In this document: positions 35,698-45,321 of the stretch, piece by piece
Layout: each line of letters begins with the position of its first letter
Numbering within the stretch: position 1 is the first letter of the stretch
Source of the DNA: Candidatus Gastranaerophilales bacterium
Lineage (GTDB): Bacteria > Cyanobacteriota > Vampirovibrionia > Gastranaerophilales > Gastranaerophilaceae
Direction of reading: 5' to 3'
Assembly (NCBI GenBank): GCA_944325145.1
Contig: CALYDL010000013.1
Location: 1 to 53,432, forward strand
DNA: 53,432 nt
Position numbers and translations under genes: made by a program
Notes under the pieces: model-generated
What the model was told of the DNA's origin: nothing
The model's input: the letters and a program-made list of their open reading frames with translations, nothing else
The model's database searches: none

Positions 35698-37899
35698 TTA
35701 AAAATTGTAGTTCGGTATTTTAAATTCTCTTTTATCAATGTCTTTATTTGCATATTTTGAATAAATTGAATAAGAGATTTCTTTTGATTGTTGAACATAT
35801 TCTTTTGTTAAATATTTTAGGTAAGTTTCATTCAAATCGCCTGAATAGTTACCCATTAATTTTGAATATTGGGCTAAAACTTCTTTATTTTTGCCGCCGG
35901 CATAAGCTTTTGTTTTAGCATCTGTTCCGGATGGTCTTATTTCAATGAATTTATCGTCAAAATTGAAATATGTGCCGTCACCCACAAAATAAACGCCTGA
36001 AAGGTTTGAAAAATCAAGGGTTTCAAAGGTTGAAGATAAAATTTCTTTAATGTTATTTAAGGTAATTTTATTTTCATATAAGCCAATTGCAAGCGCCAAA
36101 TAGAAAATATCGTTTTTGGTTCTTAATTTTTCGCCTTCGGTTTTTGCAATTTTTAATTTATTAATATCAGGTTCTGATTCGTTATAATAAGCTATATCAT
36201 CTCTAACATCGAATTTTGCAATGATATTATTATTTTTATAAACGTTTTCTAAGTGTTTATATAATGGGACATCTAAAGTTGAAATAAGCCCTGAAGCTGC
36301 AATAATTGCTTCTGTTGCGCTTTTTTCTCTCATAGAAAGTGCCATTCTGTTATTTAATGATTTTATTTCATCATTTGAACCGATTATCATACCGCCTGAT
36401 TCTTCGCCGCCAAAAATCATTCTTGGTGAAGAACCCAAGTGGATTTTATTATTGAAAATATCTTCAACAACAATGTCTTGAACTTTATTTTCAATTTGAA
36501 ATTCAACTTTTTTAACAACGTTTGCAATTTCTTTAAAGCCAACGGGTGTGTTTATAACTTTAATATTGTTAAATTTTGCCCATTCATCCCAGCTTTTTGA
36601 ACTTGCCGTTGTTTTTACCATAAATCTTTCATAGTCATTAAATTTGCCTGTTTGTTTAAGTTCATCTTTAATGTAATCAACAATCATTAAAAATGCTTGG
36701 TTTGCTGAAAATATACAAAGAATTCTGTTTTCATCCAAAATTGTATAATCAACGCCTATTTTTTTAACATCCTCTGCATTTTTAATATCTTCAATTTGAA
36801 CAACAGATAACCTGTCATGGTCAGGGTCTGTAATTAAAGAAACAGTGCCAATCGGGTAATCTTTTAATTTTGTTTCATAATGAAGAGAATTAATTACAGG
36901 GAAATATGTTTCACCTTTTTCATTTTTGCTTGTAACTGTTATATCAAGTGACCAATCATAAAATGAACCATTTTTAATGTCTTTTCCTATACCATGGAAA
37001 AACGGGTCTTCTTCAATATTTAACCAGTCAAAAGTTTTTGAAATTTCAAGTTTATCTAAAATTTTACTTAATGTGCGGTAGCTTGCACCCCCAACAGCAT
37101 CAATTATTATTTTTTTATCAAAATTTTTAATTTTATCTAAAGTGTTTTTGGTTGCAACCGTTGTTTTTAAGTATTCTACATAAAGGTCAATACCATTATT
37201 TAACCTAACCATTGCACTTTCATCTATTAAAGAATCATCAGATGCAGCGAATGAAATTGTATATTCTCCTTCTTTTTCAACAATGTTTAGAATTTCTTCC
37301 ATTTTATTCACAAATTCCATACTTTCATCGGGTAAAAATTGTGAACCTTGGTTGTTTAAGTCTTTTGTTGCGTTTTTAACTGAAATACCATGGGAACTTG
37401 TAATGTATTCTGCACCTACTAAATCCAGCTTAAAAGCAAGGAAAGATGCAAGCCAAATGGGAATTGTTTCTCTGTTTTTAGGGGTTAAGGTTTTAATTCC
37501 TTGTTTTGCTTGAATTCTTGCAATTAAATCAAGATAAATTTTTGAATTATACCTAACTTCAGAGCCAGCCAATTTAACAAGTTCCAAGTTCGGATATTTT
37601 TCTTTTAAAACTAAAGCTTTTGCTAAAGTTGCCAATGTAATTCCAACAGTATTAATGGGAAACCTTGTATCATGCGGGTATAAAATGTTTTGAGGCCCTC
37701 TTATGCCTGCGGTTGAAACAAGTGCTTCTTTTTTATAGTTTTCAAACCAGCTTTTTAAATTTAGTTTTTGAACTAATTCCCTTGTTAGTTTGAATTGAAA
37801 TTCGTTTTTGTTTAAATAATCAAAAACTCTGTCTTTTTTTATATCATCGGGGGTGTTTGCCTCAACCCCTTTTTTAAGCATTTCTTCTAAATTGTTCAT
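35698..37899 (-). CDS. Phosphohexomutase (phosphoglucomutase/phosphomannomutase), long form
   Basis: I start it at ATG 37899 (MNNLEEM), not at the in-frame ATG 37950, because the extended -10 promoter at 37933-37941 would lie inside the longer version. The product is about 733 residues. It has the alpha-D-phosphohexomutase elements TSSHGISVKN (catalytic Ser), DPDHDRLSVV (magnesium loop), GGEESGGMI (sugar loop) and IRPSGTDAKTKAY (phosphate loop). At 733 residues it exceeds the usual 450-580 because of insertions. The first-domain motif AGIRGPQNI replaces the more common GTSGLR. Head of the probable operon with the aminotransferase, hisH and the peptidase gene. Confidence 0.85.
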   Translation of the reverse strand: MNNLEEMLKKGVEANTPDDIKKDRVFDYLNKNEFQFKLTRELVQKLNLKSWFENYKKEALVSTAGIRGPQNILYPHDTRFPINTVGITLATLAKALVLKEKYPNLELVKLAGSEVRYNSKIYLDLIARIQAKQGIKTLTPKNRETIPIWLASFLAFKLDLVGAEYITSSHGISVKNATKDLNNQGSQFLPDESMEFVNKMEEILNIVEKEGEYTISFAASDDSLIDESAMVRLNNGIDLYVEYLKTTVATKNTLDKIKNFDKKIIIDAVGGASYRTLSKILDKLEISKTFDWLNIEEDPFFHGIGKDIKNGSFYDWSLDITVTSKNEKGETYFPVINSLHYETKLKDYPIGTVSLITDPDHDRLSVVQIEDIKNAEDVKKIGVDYTILDENRILCIFSANQAFLMIVDYIKDELKQTGKFNDYERFMVKTTASSKSWDEWAKFNNIKVINTPVGFKEIANVVKKVEFQIENKVQDIVVEDIFNNKIHLGSSPRMIFGGEESGGMIIGSNDEIKSLNNRMALSMREKSATEAIIAASGLISTLDVPLYKHLENVYKNNNIIAKFDVRDDIAYYNESEPDINKLKIAKTEGEKLRTKNDIFYLALAIGLYENKITLNNIKEILSSTFETLDFSNLSGVYFVGDGTYFNFDDKFIEIRPSGTDAKTKAYAGGKNKEVLAQYSKLMGNYSGDLNETYLKYLTKEYVQQSKEISYSIYSKYANKDIDKREFKIPNYNF

Positions 37900-37932
37900 A
37901 ATCGTTGTTAAACTCCATATAGTTCGAAAAGA

Positions 37933-37941
37933 ATTATACCA
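37933..37941 (-). promoter_or_regulatory. Extended -10 promoter of the long phosphohexomutase gene
   Basis: On the minus strand TG-G-TATAAT is a perfect extended -10 element, with no clear -35. Transcription would begin near 37926 and reach GGAG at about 37912-37915 before ATG 37899. Confidence 0.65.
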
Positions 37942-37969
37942 TAAAATCACAATTCTTAATCAGTTTTTA

Positions 37970-37978
37970 TGGTAGAAT
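37970..37978 (+). promoter_or_regulatory. Extended -10 promoter of the GT2 gene
   Basis: TG-G-TAGAAT on the plus strand lies 28 nt before ATG 38006, upstream of its TTGGAG site. The element and its surroundings are the inverted copy of the promoter at 37933-37941. Confidence 0.6.
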
Positions 37979-38005
37979 TGCATTATAAGAATTATTGGAG
38001 AATCT

Positions 38006-38962
38006 ATGAACGCCCCTAAAATTGCAGTTGTAATACCTTGTTTTAATGAAGAAGAAAGCTTGCCAACAAGCCTTAAAAAACTGTGGGATTGTATGGAAAA
38101 TTTATCAAACAAGGGAAAAATTGCAAACGAAAGCCTTATTTTTTTAATAGACGATGGCTCCACGGATAAAACTTGGGAAATATTATCTGAAGCCCATAAA
38201 AGAGCACCTGAGAAAGTTAAAGCAATTAAATTTACAAGAAACTTTGGCAACCAAGCGGCAATTTTTGCAGGGCTTAAAATGATTAATTTTTTTGATGTTG
38301 ACGCTGCAATTACAATAGATGCAGACCTTCAGCAAGATGAAAACAAAATTGAAGAATTTGTTGAAAAATTTAACGAAGGTTATGATATTGTTGCAGGCGT
38401 TAGAGAAAATAGTGAAGAATATGATTTTATAAAAAAACAAACTTCGAACCTTTTTTATAAATTAATAAACTGGCTTGGAGTGAACATTAAGCCAAACCAT
38501 TCGGAATTCAGGCTTGTTAGTAAAAAAGTTTTATCTTTGCTTGATTTATACAGAGAAAACAACCTTTTTTTAAGGGGCTTATTCTATGAATTGGGCTTAA
38601 AAACGGCTTATGTAAATTATTCAATAAAAGAAAGAAAATTCGGGGAATCAAAATTTTCTCTTTCAAAGCTTTTATGTTTGGCAAGTTCAGGCATTGTTTC
38701 ATATTCAACAAAGCCTTTAAGAATAATTTTCTTTTTAGGTTTAATTGTTGCAATTATAAGCTTTTTAATTTGGGCATTTACAATTTTTGTTGAAGTTGGC
38801 TTAAACCACGATATAAACGCAATTGAACCTTATGAAATTTGGGAATCTTTTATATCAGGCGTTCAAATTTTATCAATCGGAATTATTGGCGAATACGTGG
38901 GGCAAATTTTGCTTGAAGTTAAAGACAGGCCAAGGTTTTTAATAGATAAAGAACTTTTATAA
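38006..38962 (+). CDS. GT2 glycosyltransferase with two C-terminal membrane helices (polyprenyl-phosphate type)
   Basis: The 318-residue protein has the GT-A fold pattern VVIPCFNEEES (residues 8-18), DDGSTDKTW and the DADLQQD metal motif near 110-116. A NHSEFRLVSKKVL acceptor loop comes later. Two hydrophobic helices near 240-305 would anchor it in the inner membrane. This layout matches Dpm1/GtrB-like enzymes that load a hexose on undecaprenyl phosphate, which could feed GT-C transferases such as the one at 16258-17916. TTGGAG precedes the ATG. The following gene starts immediately after its stop (TAAATG). Confidence 0.9.
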   Translation: MNAPKIAVVIPCFNEEESLPTSLKKLWDCMENLSNKGKIANESLIFLIDDGSTDKTWEILSEAHKRAPEKVKAIKFTRNFGNQAAIFAGLKMINFFDVDAAITIDADLQQDENKIEEFVEKFNEGYDIVAGVRENSEEYDFIKKQTSNLFYKLINWLGVNIKPNHSEFRLVSKKVLSLLDLYRENNLFLRGLFYELGLKTAYVNYSIKERKFGESKFSLSKLLCLASSGIVSYSTKPLRIIFFLGLIVAIISFLIWAFTIFVEVGLNHDINAIEPYEIWESFISGVQILSIGIIGEYVGQILLEVKDRPRFLIDKELL

Positions 38963-39547
38963 ATGTTAGAAAATTATGAAAAATATTTAAATTTAATAAC
39001 GGGTAAAATTGAAGGTTTTTTTGAAAAACAAAAGCCCTATATTTTCTGCAAAAAAGGGTGTGCAAAATGCTGCGAAAAAGGCGAATACCCTTGGAGTGAA
39101 ATTGAATTTAAGTTTATTATGAAAGGTTTTTTAGAGCTTGACCCTTCCATTCAAAATGAAATAAAAGAAAAAGTAAGAAAAGTTAAGGAAGATAAGAAAA
39201 ATTTTAAAGAGGACGGCATTTTTTTATATGAATGCCCGTTTTTAATAAAAGGCGTTTGCAGCCTTTATCATTATAGGGGTATAATTTGCCGCTCTTTCGG
39301 GCTTTTAGTTCAAGTTGAAGGCAAAAAACCCCAAATTCCTTTTTGTTCATCTTTGGGGCTTAATTATTCAAATGTTTATGACCTTGAAAAAAGGTCTATA
39401 ACAGTTGAAAAATATAAACAAACAGGCATAAAAATTGAACCTAAAATTTTTAATGTAAGCTATAAATTTTTAACAAACGAAACCTTTGAAAAGGGGTTTA
39501 ATTTCACCTTTGGCGACAAAAAACCCCTTATAGATTGGTTTGAATGA
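38963..39547 (+). CDS. YkgJ-like cysteine-cluster protein
   Basis: The 194-residue protein has the cysteine pattern of the YkgJ/UPF0153 family. KKGCAKCCEKGEYPWSEIE near residues 30-48 is followed by a second group CPFLIKGVCSLYHYRGIICRS near 93-113. Members are thought to bind zinc or an iron-sulfur cluster; the biochemical role is unsettled. Its ATG follows the GT2 stop directly, so it is co-translated. It converges with the next gene with no intervening base. Confidence 0.85.
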   Translation: MLENYEKYLNLITGKIEGFFEKQKPYIFCKKGCAKCCEKGEYPWSEIEFKFIMKGFLELDPSIQNEIKEKVRKVKEDKKNFKEDGIFLYECPFLIKGVCSLYHYRGIICRSFGLLVQVEGKKPQIPFCSSLGLNYSNVYDLEKRSITVEKYKQTGIKIEPKIFNVSYKFLTNETFEKGFNFTFGDKKPLIDWFE

Positions 39548-40936
39548 TTATTTTAAAATAAAAATGTACCCTTTTATAAATTCTTTAATTGAATTTAATT
39601 TTGAAATTGAATCTGTTTCTATATAAAACCTGAGTAATGGTTCAGTGCCTGATTTTCTTATTAAAATTTTTGTTTTTTCATCTTCAAGGTAAAGTTTAAC
39701 GCCATCTATTTCAGATTTTTTTGTTATTTTTTGGTTTGCAAAATTTTCTAAAAATTTAATTTCATTTATAATTTCTTCTTTTTTTCTATCGTCTGTCAGT
39801 TGAACATCAACCCTATCTTGAACAAAATGAACACCTGCAAATTCAAGAATTTCTTCTTTTAATTGGTATAAGGGTTTATTTAATTTTGAAACCATTTCTA
39901 AAATTAACAAGTTAGCATAAATGCCGTCTTTTTCTGAAATATAATCCCCTGTGGATAAGCCGCCCGAATCTTCGCCTGCTAAAATGGTTTTATTCATTCT
40001 CATGGCTTCCCCTAAATATTTAAAGCCAACAGGCGTTTCAATCACTTTAACATTCAATTTTTCAGCCACAACATCCACTAATTGGCTTACGCCAACTGTT
40101 TTTACCATATAGCCGTCGTATTTTTTTGTTTCTTTTAAATATTTTAAAAGCATAGCAAGAACAATGTTTGGTGAAATATAATCTCCCTTTTCATCTATAA
40201 CACCGTATCTGTCGGCATCGCCATCGTTTGCAAAAGTTATAAACCCGTCTTTTTTATTTTGCATAAAGTTTGGCTTTGGTTCAGGCAAAAAGCCGCCAAA
40301 ATTAGGGTCATATTTATTATTATAAATTTCAAAATCAATATTATTTCTTTTTAAAATCTCGTCAAAATAACCGTATGATGCGCTAAATAGCGCATCATAT
40401 ATAATTTTTGGGGGGTTTAATTTAATTGCATTAAAATCAATTAAATCTTCCAAAATTTCAAAATAATCAATTGAAAAATCTTTTTTAATAACAGAGCCTT
40501 CAACCGTTGGGTTCAATTTTTCAAATTTATGGTGTTTTGATTCAATTATATTTTCAATTTCTTTTGTAATTTCATTTGTTGCAGGGCCGCCATAGTTTGG
40601 AATAAATTTAATTCCAAGGTATTCTGGCGGATTATGAGAAGCTGTAAACATTAAAGCCCCTGCGCAATTTTTGGTGGTTTTTGCTTTGTATGCAATAACA
40701 GGCGTTGGCACCACTTTAGATGATAAAATAACATCAAATCCAAAATCAGCCAAAATGTTTGCTGCTGTTTTTGCATATTTATCTGCATCACGCCTTGGGT
40801 CATAACCGATAATAACCGTTCCTTCACCTAAATATTCAGCAATTGCATTCACAATTTTTGTAACTGTTTCAATAGTAAATTCTTTTCCTAAAATTCCACG
40901 AAATCCATCAGTTCCGAATTTTATTTTTGTATTCAT
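39548..40936 (-). CDS. Phosphohexomutase (phosphoglucomutase/phosphomannomutase family)
   Basis: The 462-residue enzyme has the standard four-domain plan: FGTDGFRGILG at the start, catalytic serine in TASHNPPEYLG, magnesium loop NDGDADRYGV, sugar loop GEDSGGLSTGD and phosphate loop RKSGTEPLLRF. It interconverts hexose 1- and 6-phosphates. Glucose, mannose or glucosamine cannot be separated by eye. It is the second member of the family in the window, with a standard length. AAAAGAGG precedes the ATG. Bases 40375-40398 within the gene form a perfect palindrome. Confidence 0.9.
   Translation of the reverse strand: MNTKIKFGTDGFRGILGKEFTIETVTKIVNAIAEYLGEGTVIIGYDPRRDADKYAKTAANILADFGFDVILSSKVVPTPVIAYKAKTTKNCAGALMFTASHNPPEYLGIKFIPNYGGPATNEITKEIENIIESKHHKFEKLNPTVEGSVIKKDFSIDYFEILEDLIDFNAIKLNPPKIIYDALFSASYGYFDEILKRNNIDFEIYNNKYDPNFGGFLPEPKPNFMQNKKDGFITFANDGDADRYGVIDEKGDYISPNIVLAMLLKYLKETKKYDGYMVKTVGVSQLVDVVAEKLNVKVIETPVGFKYLGEAMRMNKTILAGEDSGGLSTGDYISEKDGIYANLLILEMVSKLNKPLYQLKEEILEFAGVHFVQDRVDVQLTDDRKKEEIINEIKFLENFANQKITKKSEIDGVKLYLEDEKTKILIRKSGTEPLLRFYIETDSISKLNSIKEFIKGYIFILK
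40375..40398. repeat. Perfect 10-bp inverted repeat inside the phosphohexomutase gene
   Basis: ATGATGCGCT (40375-40384) and AGCGCATCAT (40389-40398) are exact inverted copies around AAAT. They encode part of DALFSASYG without disturbing the frame. There is no T-run, so it is not a terminator. Confidence 0.7.
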
Positions 40937-40952
40937 TTTTCCTCTTTTAATT

Positions 40953-40958
40953 TATAAT
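40953..40958 (+). promoter_or_regulatory. -10 box of pheA, leaderless geometry
   Basis: A perfect TATAAT is followed by seven bases and then ATG 40966. The transcript should start at about the ATG. The 29-bp gap to the divergent phosphohexomutase gene leaves no room for an SD on the plus strand, and none is seen. Confidence 0.6.
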
Positions 40959-40965
40959 ACGCTAT

Positions 40966-41805
40966 ATGAACAATTATATTAAAAAAATATTATATTTAGG
41001 ACCGGATGGTTCAAATTCACAATTTGCAGCTGCCCTTTTTATGGAAAAATTAGGAATAAAACCTGAAATGGAAGCTGTTTCAACTATTACAAAAGCAATT
41101 GAAATGTTAGATGTTGAACCGGATACAACTTCTGCAATTTTACCTGTTGAAAACTCTATTGAAGGGGTTGTAAGAGAAACAATCGATAATTTGGTTCAAA
41201 CAAAATCCGATGTTTTTATTCAAGCAGAAATCACCGTTCCTATTTGCCATTGCTTAATTTCAAAGGGCAAAAGCAAAGAAAATATAAAAACAATTGTTTC
41301 AATAACCCAAGCAATTGCACAATGTAAAAACTATATTGCAGATAATTTTAAAAAAGATGTTGAAGTTTTATTATACACATCTACCTCCGGTTCCGCTAAA
41401 TTTATAATGGATAAAGATGAAACCTATGCCTGCATTGCAAGTGAGCTTTGCGCTCACCTATATGGTTTAAACATAATTGAAAAAGAAATAAACGATGTTA
41501 AAGACAATAAAACAAGGTTTATTTTGGTTTCTAAGAAAAACATTTTAAAAGATAAAAAAACAAGAACATCAATTGCCTTTACAACGGAAAATAAACCGGG
41601 GGCATTATTATCAATTTTAGAAATATTTAAAAAATATGACCTAAACCTTTTATATCTTGAATCTCGCCCGTCTAAAAAAGTTTTTGGCGAATACATTTTT
41701 TACGCTGACATTGATAAGGGCATAGATGATATTCAAAAAGCACTTGGTGAAATTAAGGCAAAATGCACATATAATAGAATTTTAGGCTCATATTGCATTT
41801 TATAA
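40966..41805 (+). CDS. pheA: Prephenate dehydratase with ACT domain
   Basis: Converts prephenate to phenylpyruvate in phenylalanine synthesis. The 279-residue protein has LGPDGSNSQFAA at the start, PVENSIEGVV (near 65), and the catalytic NKTRFILVS (near 183-191). A C-terminal ACT domain (PGALLSILEIF, ESRPSKKVFGEYIFY) binds phenylalanine for feedback control. No chorismate mutase domain is attached. The ATG is not preceded by an SD but by TATAAT at 7 nt. Confidence 0.95.
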   Translation: MNNYIKKILYLGPDGSNSQFAAALFMEKLGIKPEMEAVSTITKAIEMLDVEPDTTSAILPVENSIEGVVRETIDNLVQTKSDVFIQAEITVPICHCLISKGKSKENIKTIVSITQAIAQCKNYIADNFKKDVEVLLYTSTSGSAKFIMDKDETYACIASELCAHLYGLNIIEKEINDVKDNKTRFILVSKKNILKDKKTRTSIAFTTENKPGALLSILEIFKKYDLNLLYLESRPSKKVFGEYIFYADIDKGIDDIQKALGEIKAKCTYNRILGSYCIL

Positions 41806-41806
41806 A

Positions 41807-42409
41807 TTAAGCCATTTTATCAAGCCTTTTTGCGCAATTTGTAAAATCTTTCTTTTCTAAAACTTTAATCGCGCCATAGTAATAATCTTCAAAACAAGGA
41901 ACCCCGCTCCAAAATCTGTCTTCTGCGTTTTGAAGCATTACAAAATCGCTTCCTTCTTCTTTTGCCTGCTGAATTGCACCTGCCACCAATTGAAGCCCAA
42001 GGCCTCTATATTTTCTGTTATCTGCGGTATGAGAATTTTCCGAATTAACACACATTAAAGATACTTCCATGCCCTTTTTATCTGGCATAATGTCGTTATA
42101 TTCGCTTTTAATATCAGATGTCGTTTCCATTAAAGCTTGAATATTGCCTTCTTCATCTTCAATTCCCCAAAATTTAACGTTTGGCTCATTATAGACCATA
42201 TTGTCAACAAAATCTTGATAAATGCACTTTGCATAAACGCCTTCAACCCCTTCAAACCTGCCTGATGTTTCAAGCTTTAGCTTGTTTTTATCTTGATTAT
42301 CATCTTCATACATTACAAAATTAAGCCTGTCAGCTTCTTTTGTTCGTTGGTTTGTGGCATTTATGCTTCTTACATATTTTTGAGTAAAAGTTATTGGTGA
42401 TATTTTCAT
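41807..42409 (-). CDS. GNAT-like acetyltransferase
   Basis: The 200-residue protein has an acetyl-CoA-binding signature YRGLGLQLVAGAIQQAKEEG (near 134-153), the R-G-x-G pattern of motif A, preceded by a beta-strand MEVSLMCVNSEN. The first residues, MKISPITFTQKYV, are not part of the GNAT fold and look like the start of the 70-residue protein at 11495. The substrate is unknown. GGAG lies about 10 nt before the ATG. Its stop lies one base from the stop of the converging pheA. Confidence 0.75.
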   Translation of the reverse strand: MKISPITFTQKYVRSINATNQRTKEADRLNFVMYEDDNQDKNKLKLETSGRFEGVEGVYAKCIYQDFVDNMVYNEPNVKFWGIEDEEGNIQALMETTSDIKSEYNDIMPDKKGMEVSLMCVNSENSHTADNRKYRGLGLQLVAGAIQQAKEEGSDFVMLQNAEDRFWSGVPCFEDYYYGAIKVLEKKDFTNCAKRLDKMA

Positions 42410-42440
42410 ATATAGTATGCTCCGGAATTTAATTATAAAA

Positions 42441-42467
42441 TAAAAACCCCTAAAATATAGGGGTTTT
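42441..42467 (-). terminator. Terminator of clpB
   Basis: AAAAACCCCT (42441-42450) pairs with AGGGGTTTTT (42458-42467). On the minus strand a T-rich stretch follows the stem. It lies just after the clpB stop and before the GNAT gene. Confidence 0.88.
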
Positions 42468-42472
42468 TATTT

Positions 42473-45085
42473 TTATTTTTTACTAAATGTTATTTCATCA
42501 TCTTTAACATCTATTAAAATTTTATCGCCGTCTGTGAATTCTCCTTTTAAAATTGCCTTTGATAAGGGGTTTTCAATTTTTTGGCGAATTATTCTTTTTA
42601 GCGGTCTTGCGCCATACATTGGGTTGTAGCCGTCAAGCGCAAGTTTATCTTTGGCATCGTTTGTGATTTCAAATTCAATTTTTCTTTCTTGTAACAAGTT
42701 TCTTAAGTAATTAATTTGAATATCAACAATTTTATTCAAATCAGACAATGTTAAAGCTTCAAAATAAACCGTTTCATCAATACGATTTAAAAATTCAGGG
42801 CGGAAGTGTTCTTTCAGCCTTTCTTTAACTTCGTCTTTTGTTTTTTCTTTTTCTTCTTCGCTTAATAAGCCCTTGACTGCTCTATCCAAGATAATATCAG
42901 AACCTATATTTGAAGTTAGAATTATAATCGTATTTTTAAAATCTACCGTTCTTCCTTTTGAATCAGTTAATCTGCCGTCATCAAAAATTTGAAGCATTAT
43001 GTTAAATACATCATAATGAGCTTTTTCAATTTCATCAAAAAGAATAACAGAATACGGTTTTCTTCTTACTTTTTCTGTTAATTGGCCGCCTTCATCATAG
43101 CCGACATAGCCTGGGGGCGCGCCTATTAACCTTGCAACAGAATGTTTTTCCATATATTCTGACATATCAATTCTAATTAGGGCATCTTCGTCTTGGAACA
43201 TAAATTCTGATAATGCTTTTGCAAGTTCAGTTTTACCAACACCCGTTGGCCCTAAGAATAAAAATGTTCCTATTGGCCTTTTTGGGTCTTTTAAGCCTGA
43301 GCGGGCCCTTCTGATAGAATCAGAAACAACGCCAACCGCTTCATTTTGGCCGATTACTCTTTTATGCAGAATATCTTCCATTTCAAGAAGTTTTTCATTT
43401 TCTGATTCAACAAGTTTATTAACAGGAACACCTGTCCATTTTGAAACAACTTCTGCTATATCCTCATCTGTTATTTCTTCTTTTAAAAGAGTATTTTTAT
43501 GGGCTTCATTTTGGTTTTTGGTTGCTTCATCCAACTTTTTCATAAGTTCAGGAAGTTTACCATATTTTAATTTAGCCGCAAGCTCAAGGTTTGTAGCCCT
43601 TTCAGCGTTATCTATTTCAATTTTTGTTCTTTCAATTTCTTGTTTAATTGAAACTTCATCATTCAAATGTGATTTTTCTTTTTTCCATTGTTCTTCTAAA
43701 ACACTTGCTTTAGCTGAAATTTCATCTATCGCCTTTTTAACTCTTTCAATTTTTTCAATATCGTTATCTTCTTTTAAACTTTCAAGTTCAATTTGAAGTT
43801 GAAGCTTTTGCCTTTCAAGTTTATCAAGTTCTTCAGGCATTGAATCTATTTCAATTCTAACAGATGATGCTGCTTCATCCACCAAATCTATCGCTTTATC
43901 AGGCAAGAACCTGTCTGTTATATACCTATTCGATAAATTAGCGGCAGCAACAAGTGCAGAATCTTTAATTCTTACCCCATGGTGCACTTCGTATTTTTCT
44001 TTTAAGCCCCTTAAAATAGAAATTGTTGCTTCAACCGATGGTTCATCAACTAAAACAGGCTGGAACCTTCTTTCTAAGGCAGGGTCTTTTTCAATATATT
44101 TTCTATATTCATTAATTGTAGTTGCCCCAACTGTTCTTATTTCACCACGAGCTAACATTGGTTTTAGCAGGTTGCCTGCATCCGTTGAACCTTCTGCAGC
44201 GCCTAGGCCAACAACAGTATGGAGCTCATCAATAAAAAGAATTATTTGCCCTTCTGATTTTTGAATTTCATCTATAACTTTTTTCAACCTTTCTTCAAAT
44301 TCGCCCCTATATTTTGCCCCTGCAACAAGAGCGCCCATATCAAGCGCAATTAAGGTTGTATCTTTTAAGCTCATAGGCACATCGCCCCTTACAATTCTTT
44401 GGGCTAAGCCTTCAACAATTGCAGTTTTACCAACGCCTGCTTCACCAATTAAAACAGGGTTGTTTTTGGTTCTTCTGTTTAAAACTTGAATTATTCTTCG
44501 AACTTCTTCATCTCTGCCAATTACAGGGTCAAGCTTTCCTTCACGTGCTTTTTTTGTTAAATCGACAGAAAACTTTTCTAAAACGTTATATTCTTCATCT
44601 GCTGTATTATTATCCACTTTTTTATTCCCCCTTAAATTTTTTATTTTATTTAAGATGTTTAATTCATTTATTGAATATTTATTGAATATTTTCTTTAAAC
44701 CTTCTTCATTTTTTTCAACTTGCACAAATTTTGACATTGCAAGAATAATGTGTTCATAAGAAATGTATTTATCTTTCATATTTTTAGCGCATTCAAACGC
44801 TTCATCCATTAATTTTAAGGAATTATTTGAAAAATAAAGTTGAACGGTATTATCTGAAATTTTAGGGTAGGTATTAATTAAATTTTGAATATCTTCCTTC
44901 ACTAAATTTCCCGTTAATTTTAATGAGGTTAAAAAACTATTAACGGCTTCATTATTTGTAGAATTTAAAATTGCAAGAAAAATGTGAGCAGGTTCTAAAA
45001 ATGTATTTTTATTAATTTTAACGAGGTTTTGCGCCTCAATTAAAATGTTTTGAGTAACTTTTGTTAATTTTTCAAAATCAAACAT
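42473..45085 (-). CDS. clpB: ClpB disaggregase chaperone
   Basis: The 870-residue AAA+ protein dissolves protein aggregates with the DnaK system. It shows the N-terminal Clp repeats (residues 1-150), the first P-loop GEAGVGKT (214-221) with [11 protein letters not shown], a coiled-coil middle domain at about 405-530 and the second P-loop GPTGVGKT with LFDEIEKAH. It ends with the [15 protein letters not shown] tail of the family. The middle domain separates it from ClpA and ClpC. GGAAAGG precedes the ATG. No CIRCE-type heat-shock operator is seen upstream. Terminator at 42441. Confidence 0.97.
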   Translation of the reverse strand: MFDFEKLTKVTQNILIEAQNLVKINKNTFLEPAHIFLAILNSTNNEAVNSFLTSLKLTGNLVKEDIQNLINTYPKISDNTVQLYFSNNSLKLMDEAFECAKNMKDKYISYEHIILAMSKFVQVEKNEEGLKKIFNKYSINELNILNKIKNLRGNKKVDNNTADEEYNVLEKFSVDLTKKAREGKLDPVIGRDEEVRRIIQVLNRRTKNNPVLIGEAGVGKTAIVEGLAQRIVRGDVPMSLKDTTLIALDMGALVAGAKYRGEFEERLKKVIDEIQKSEGQIILFIDELHTVVGLGAAEGSTDAGNLLKPMLARGEIRTVGATTINEYRKYIEKDPALERRFQPVLVDEPSVEATISILRGLKEKYEVHHGVRIKDSALVAAANLSNRYITDRFLPDKAIDLVDEAASSVRIEIDSMPEELDKLERQKLQLQIELESLKEDNDIEKIERVKKAIDEISAKASVLEEQWKKEKSHLNDEVSIKQEIERTKIEIDNAERATNLELAAKLKYGKLPELMKKLDEATKNQNEAHKNTLLKEEITDEDIAEVVSKWTGVPVNKLVESENEKLLEMEDILHKRVIGQNEAVGVVSDSIRRARSGLKDPKRPIGTFLFLGPTGVGKTELAKALSEFMFQDEDALIRIDMSEYMEKHSVARLIGAPPGYVGYDEGGQLTEKVRRKPYSVILFDEIEKAHYDVFNIMLQIFDDGRLTDSKGRTVDFKNTIIILTSNIGSDIILDRAVKGLLSEEEKEKTKDEVKERLKEHFRPEFLNRIDETVYFEALTLSDLNKIVDIQINYLRNLLQERKIEFEITNDAKDKLALDGYNPMYGARPLKRIIRQKIENPLSKAILKGEFTDGDKILIDVKDDEITFSKK

Positions 45086-45156
45086 ATAAATAAACCTTTC
45101 CTTTTATTTATATTTTAATAATGATTTTAATTCATTTTACAAAAATTAACCTTTTT

Positions 45157-45321
45157 TTAATTTTTTATACCCGACACTTGGATATAAAAATTATCCCCCT
45201 CTTTTTTGCTTATAGACCATCTTATGGGGTTAATTCCTTCACTTAAAATAAAATTTTCAATTTCACCTGTTTCAAAAGGGAGTTTTTTTGGCTTATAAAT
45301 TAGGGTTTGTTCAATAATCAC
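45157..45321 (-). CDS. Small protein coupled to the nucleoside transporter gene
   Basis: I start this at GTG 45321, which overlaps the transporter stop as GTGA; GGCGGGGA lies about 8 nt upstream. An upstream in-frame TTG at 45342 is an alternative and would add seven residues. The 54-residue product (with IIEQTLIYKPKKLPFETGE near the start and ENFILSEGINPIRWSISK in the middle) has no membrane helix. It looks soluble, with a WSISKKEGDNFYIQVS beta pair. The coupling suggests a link to the transporter. Family not recognised. Confidence 0.65.
   Translation of the reverse strand: MIIEQTLIYKPKKLPFETGEIENFILSEGINPIRWSISKKEGDNFYIQVSGIKN

Noticed and set aside
37900-37950. Upstream in-frame ATG for the long phosphohexomutase
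   Set aside because: The added segment is not family-like and would include the extended -10 promoter.
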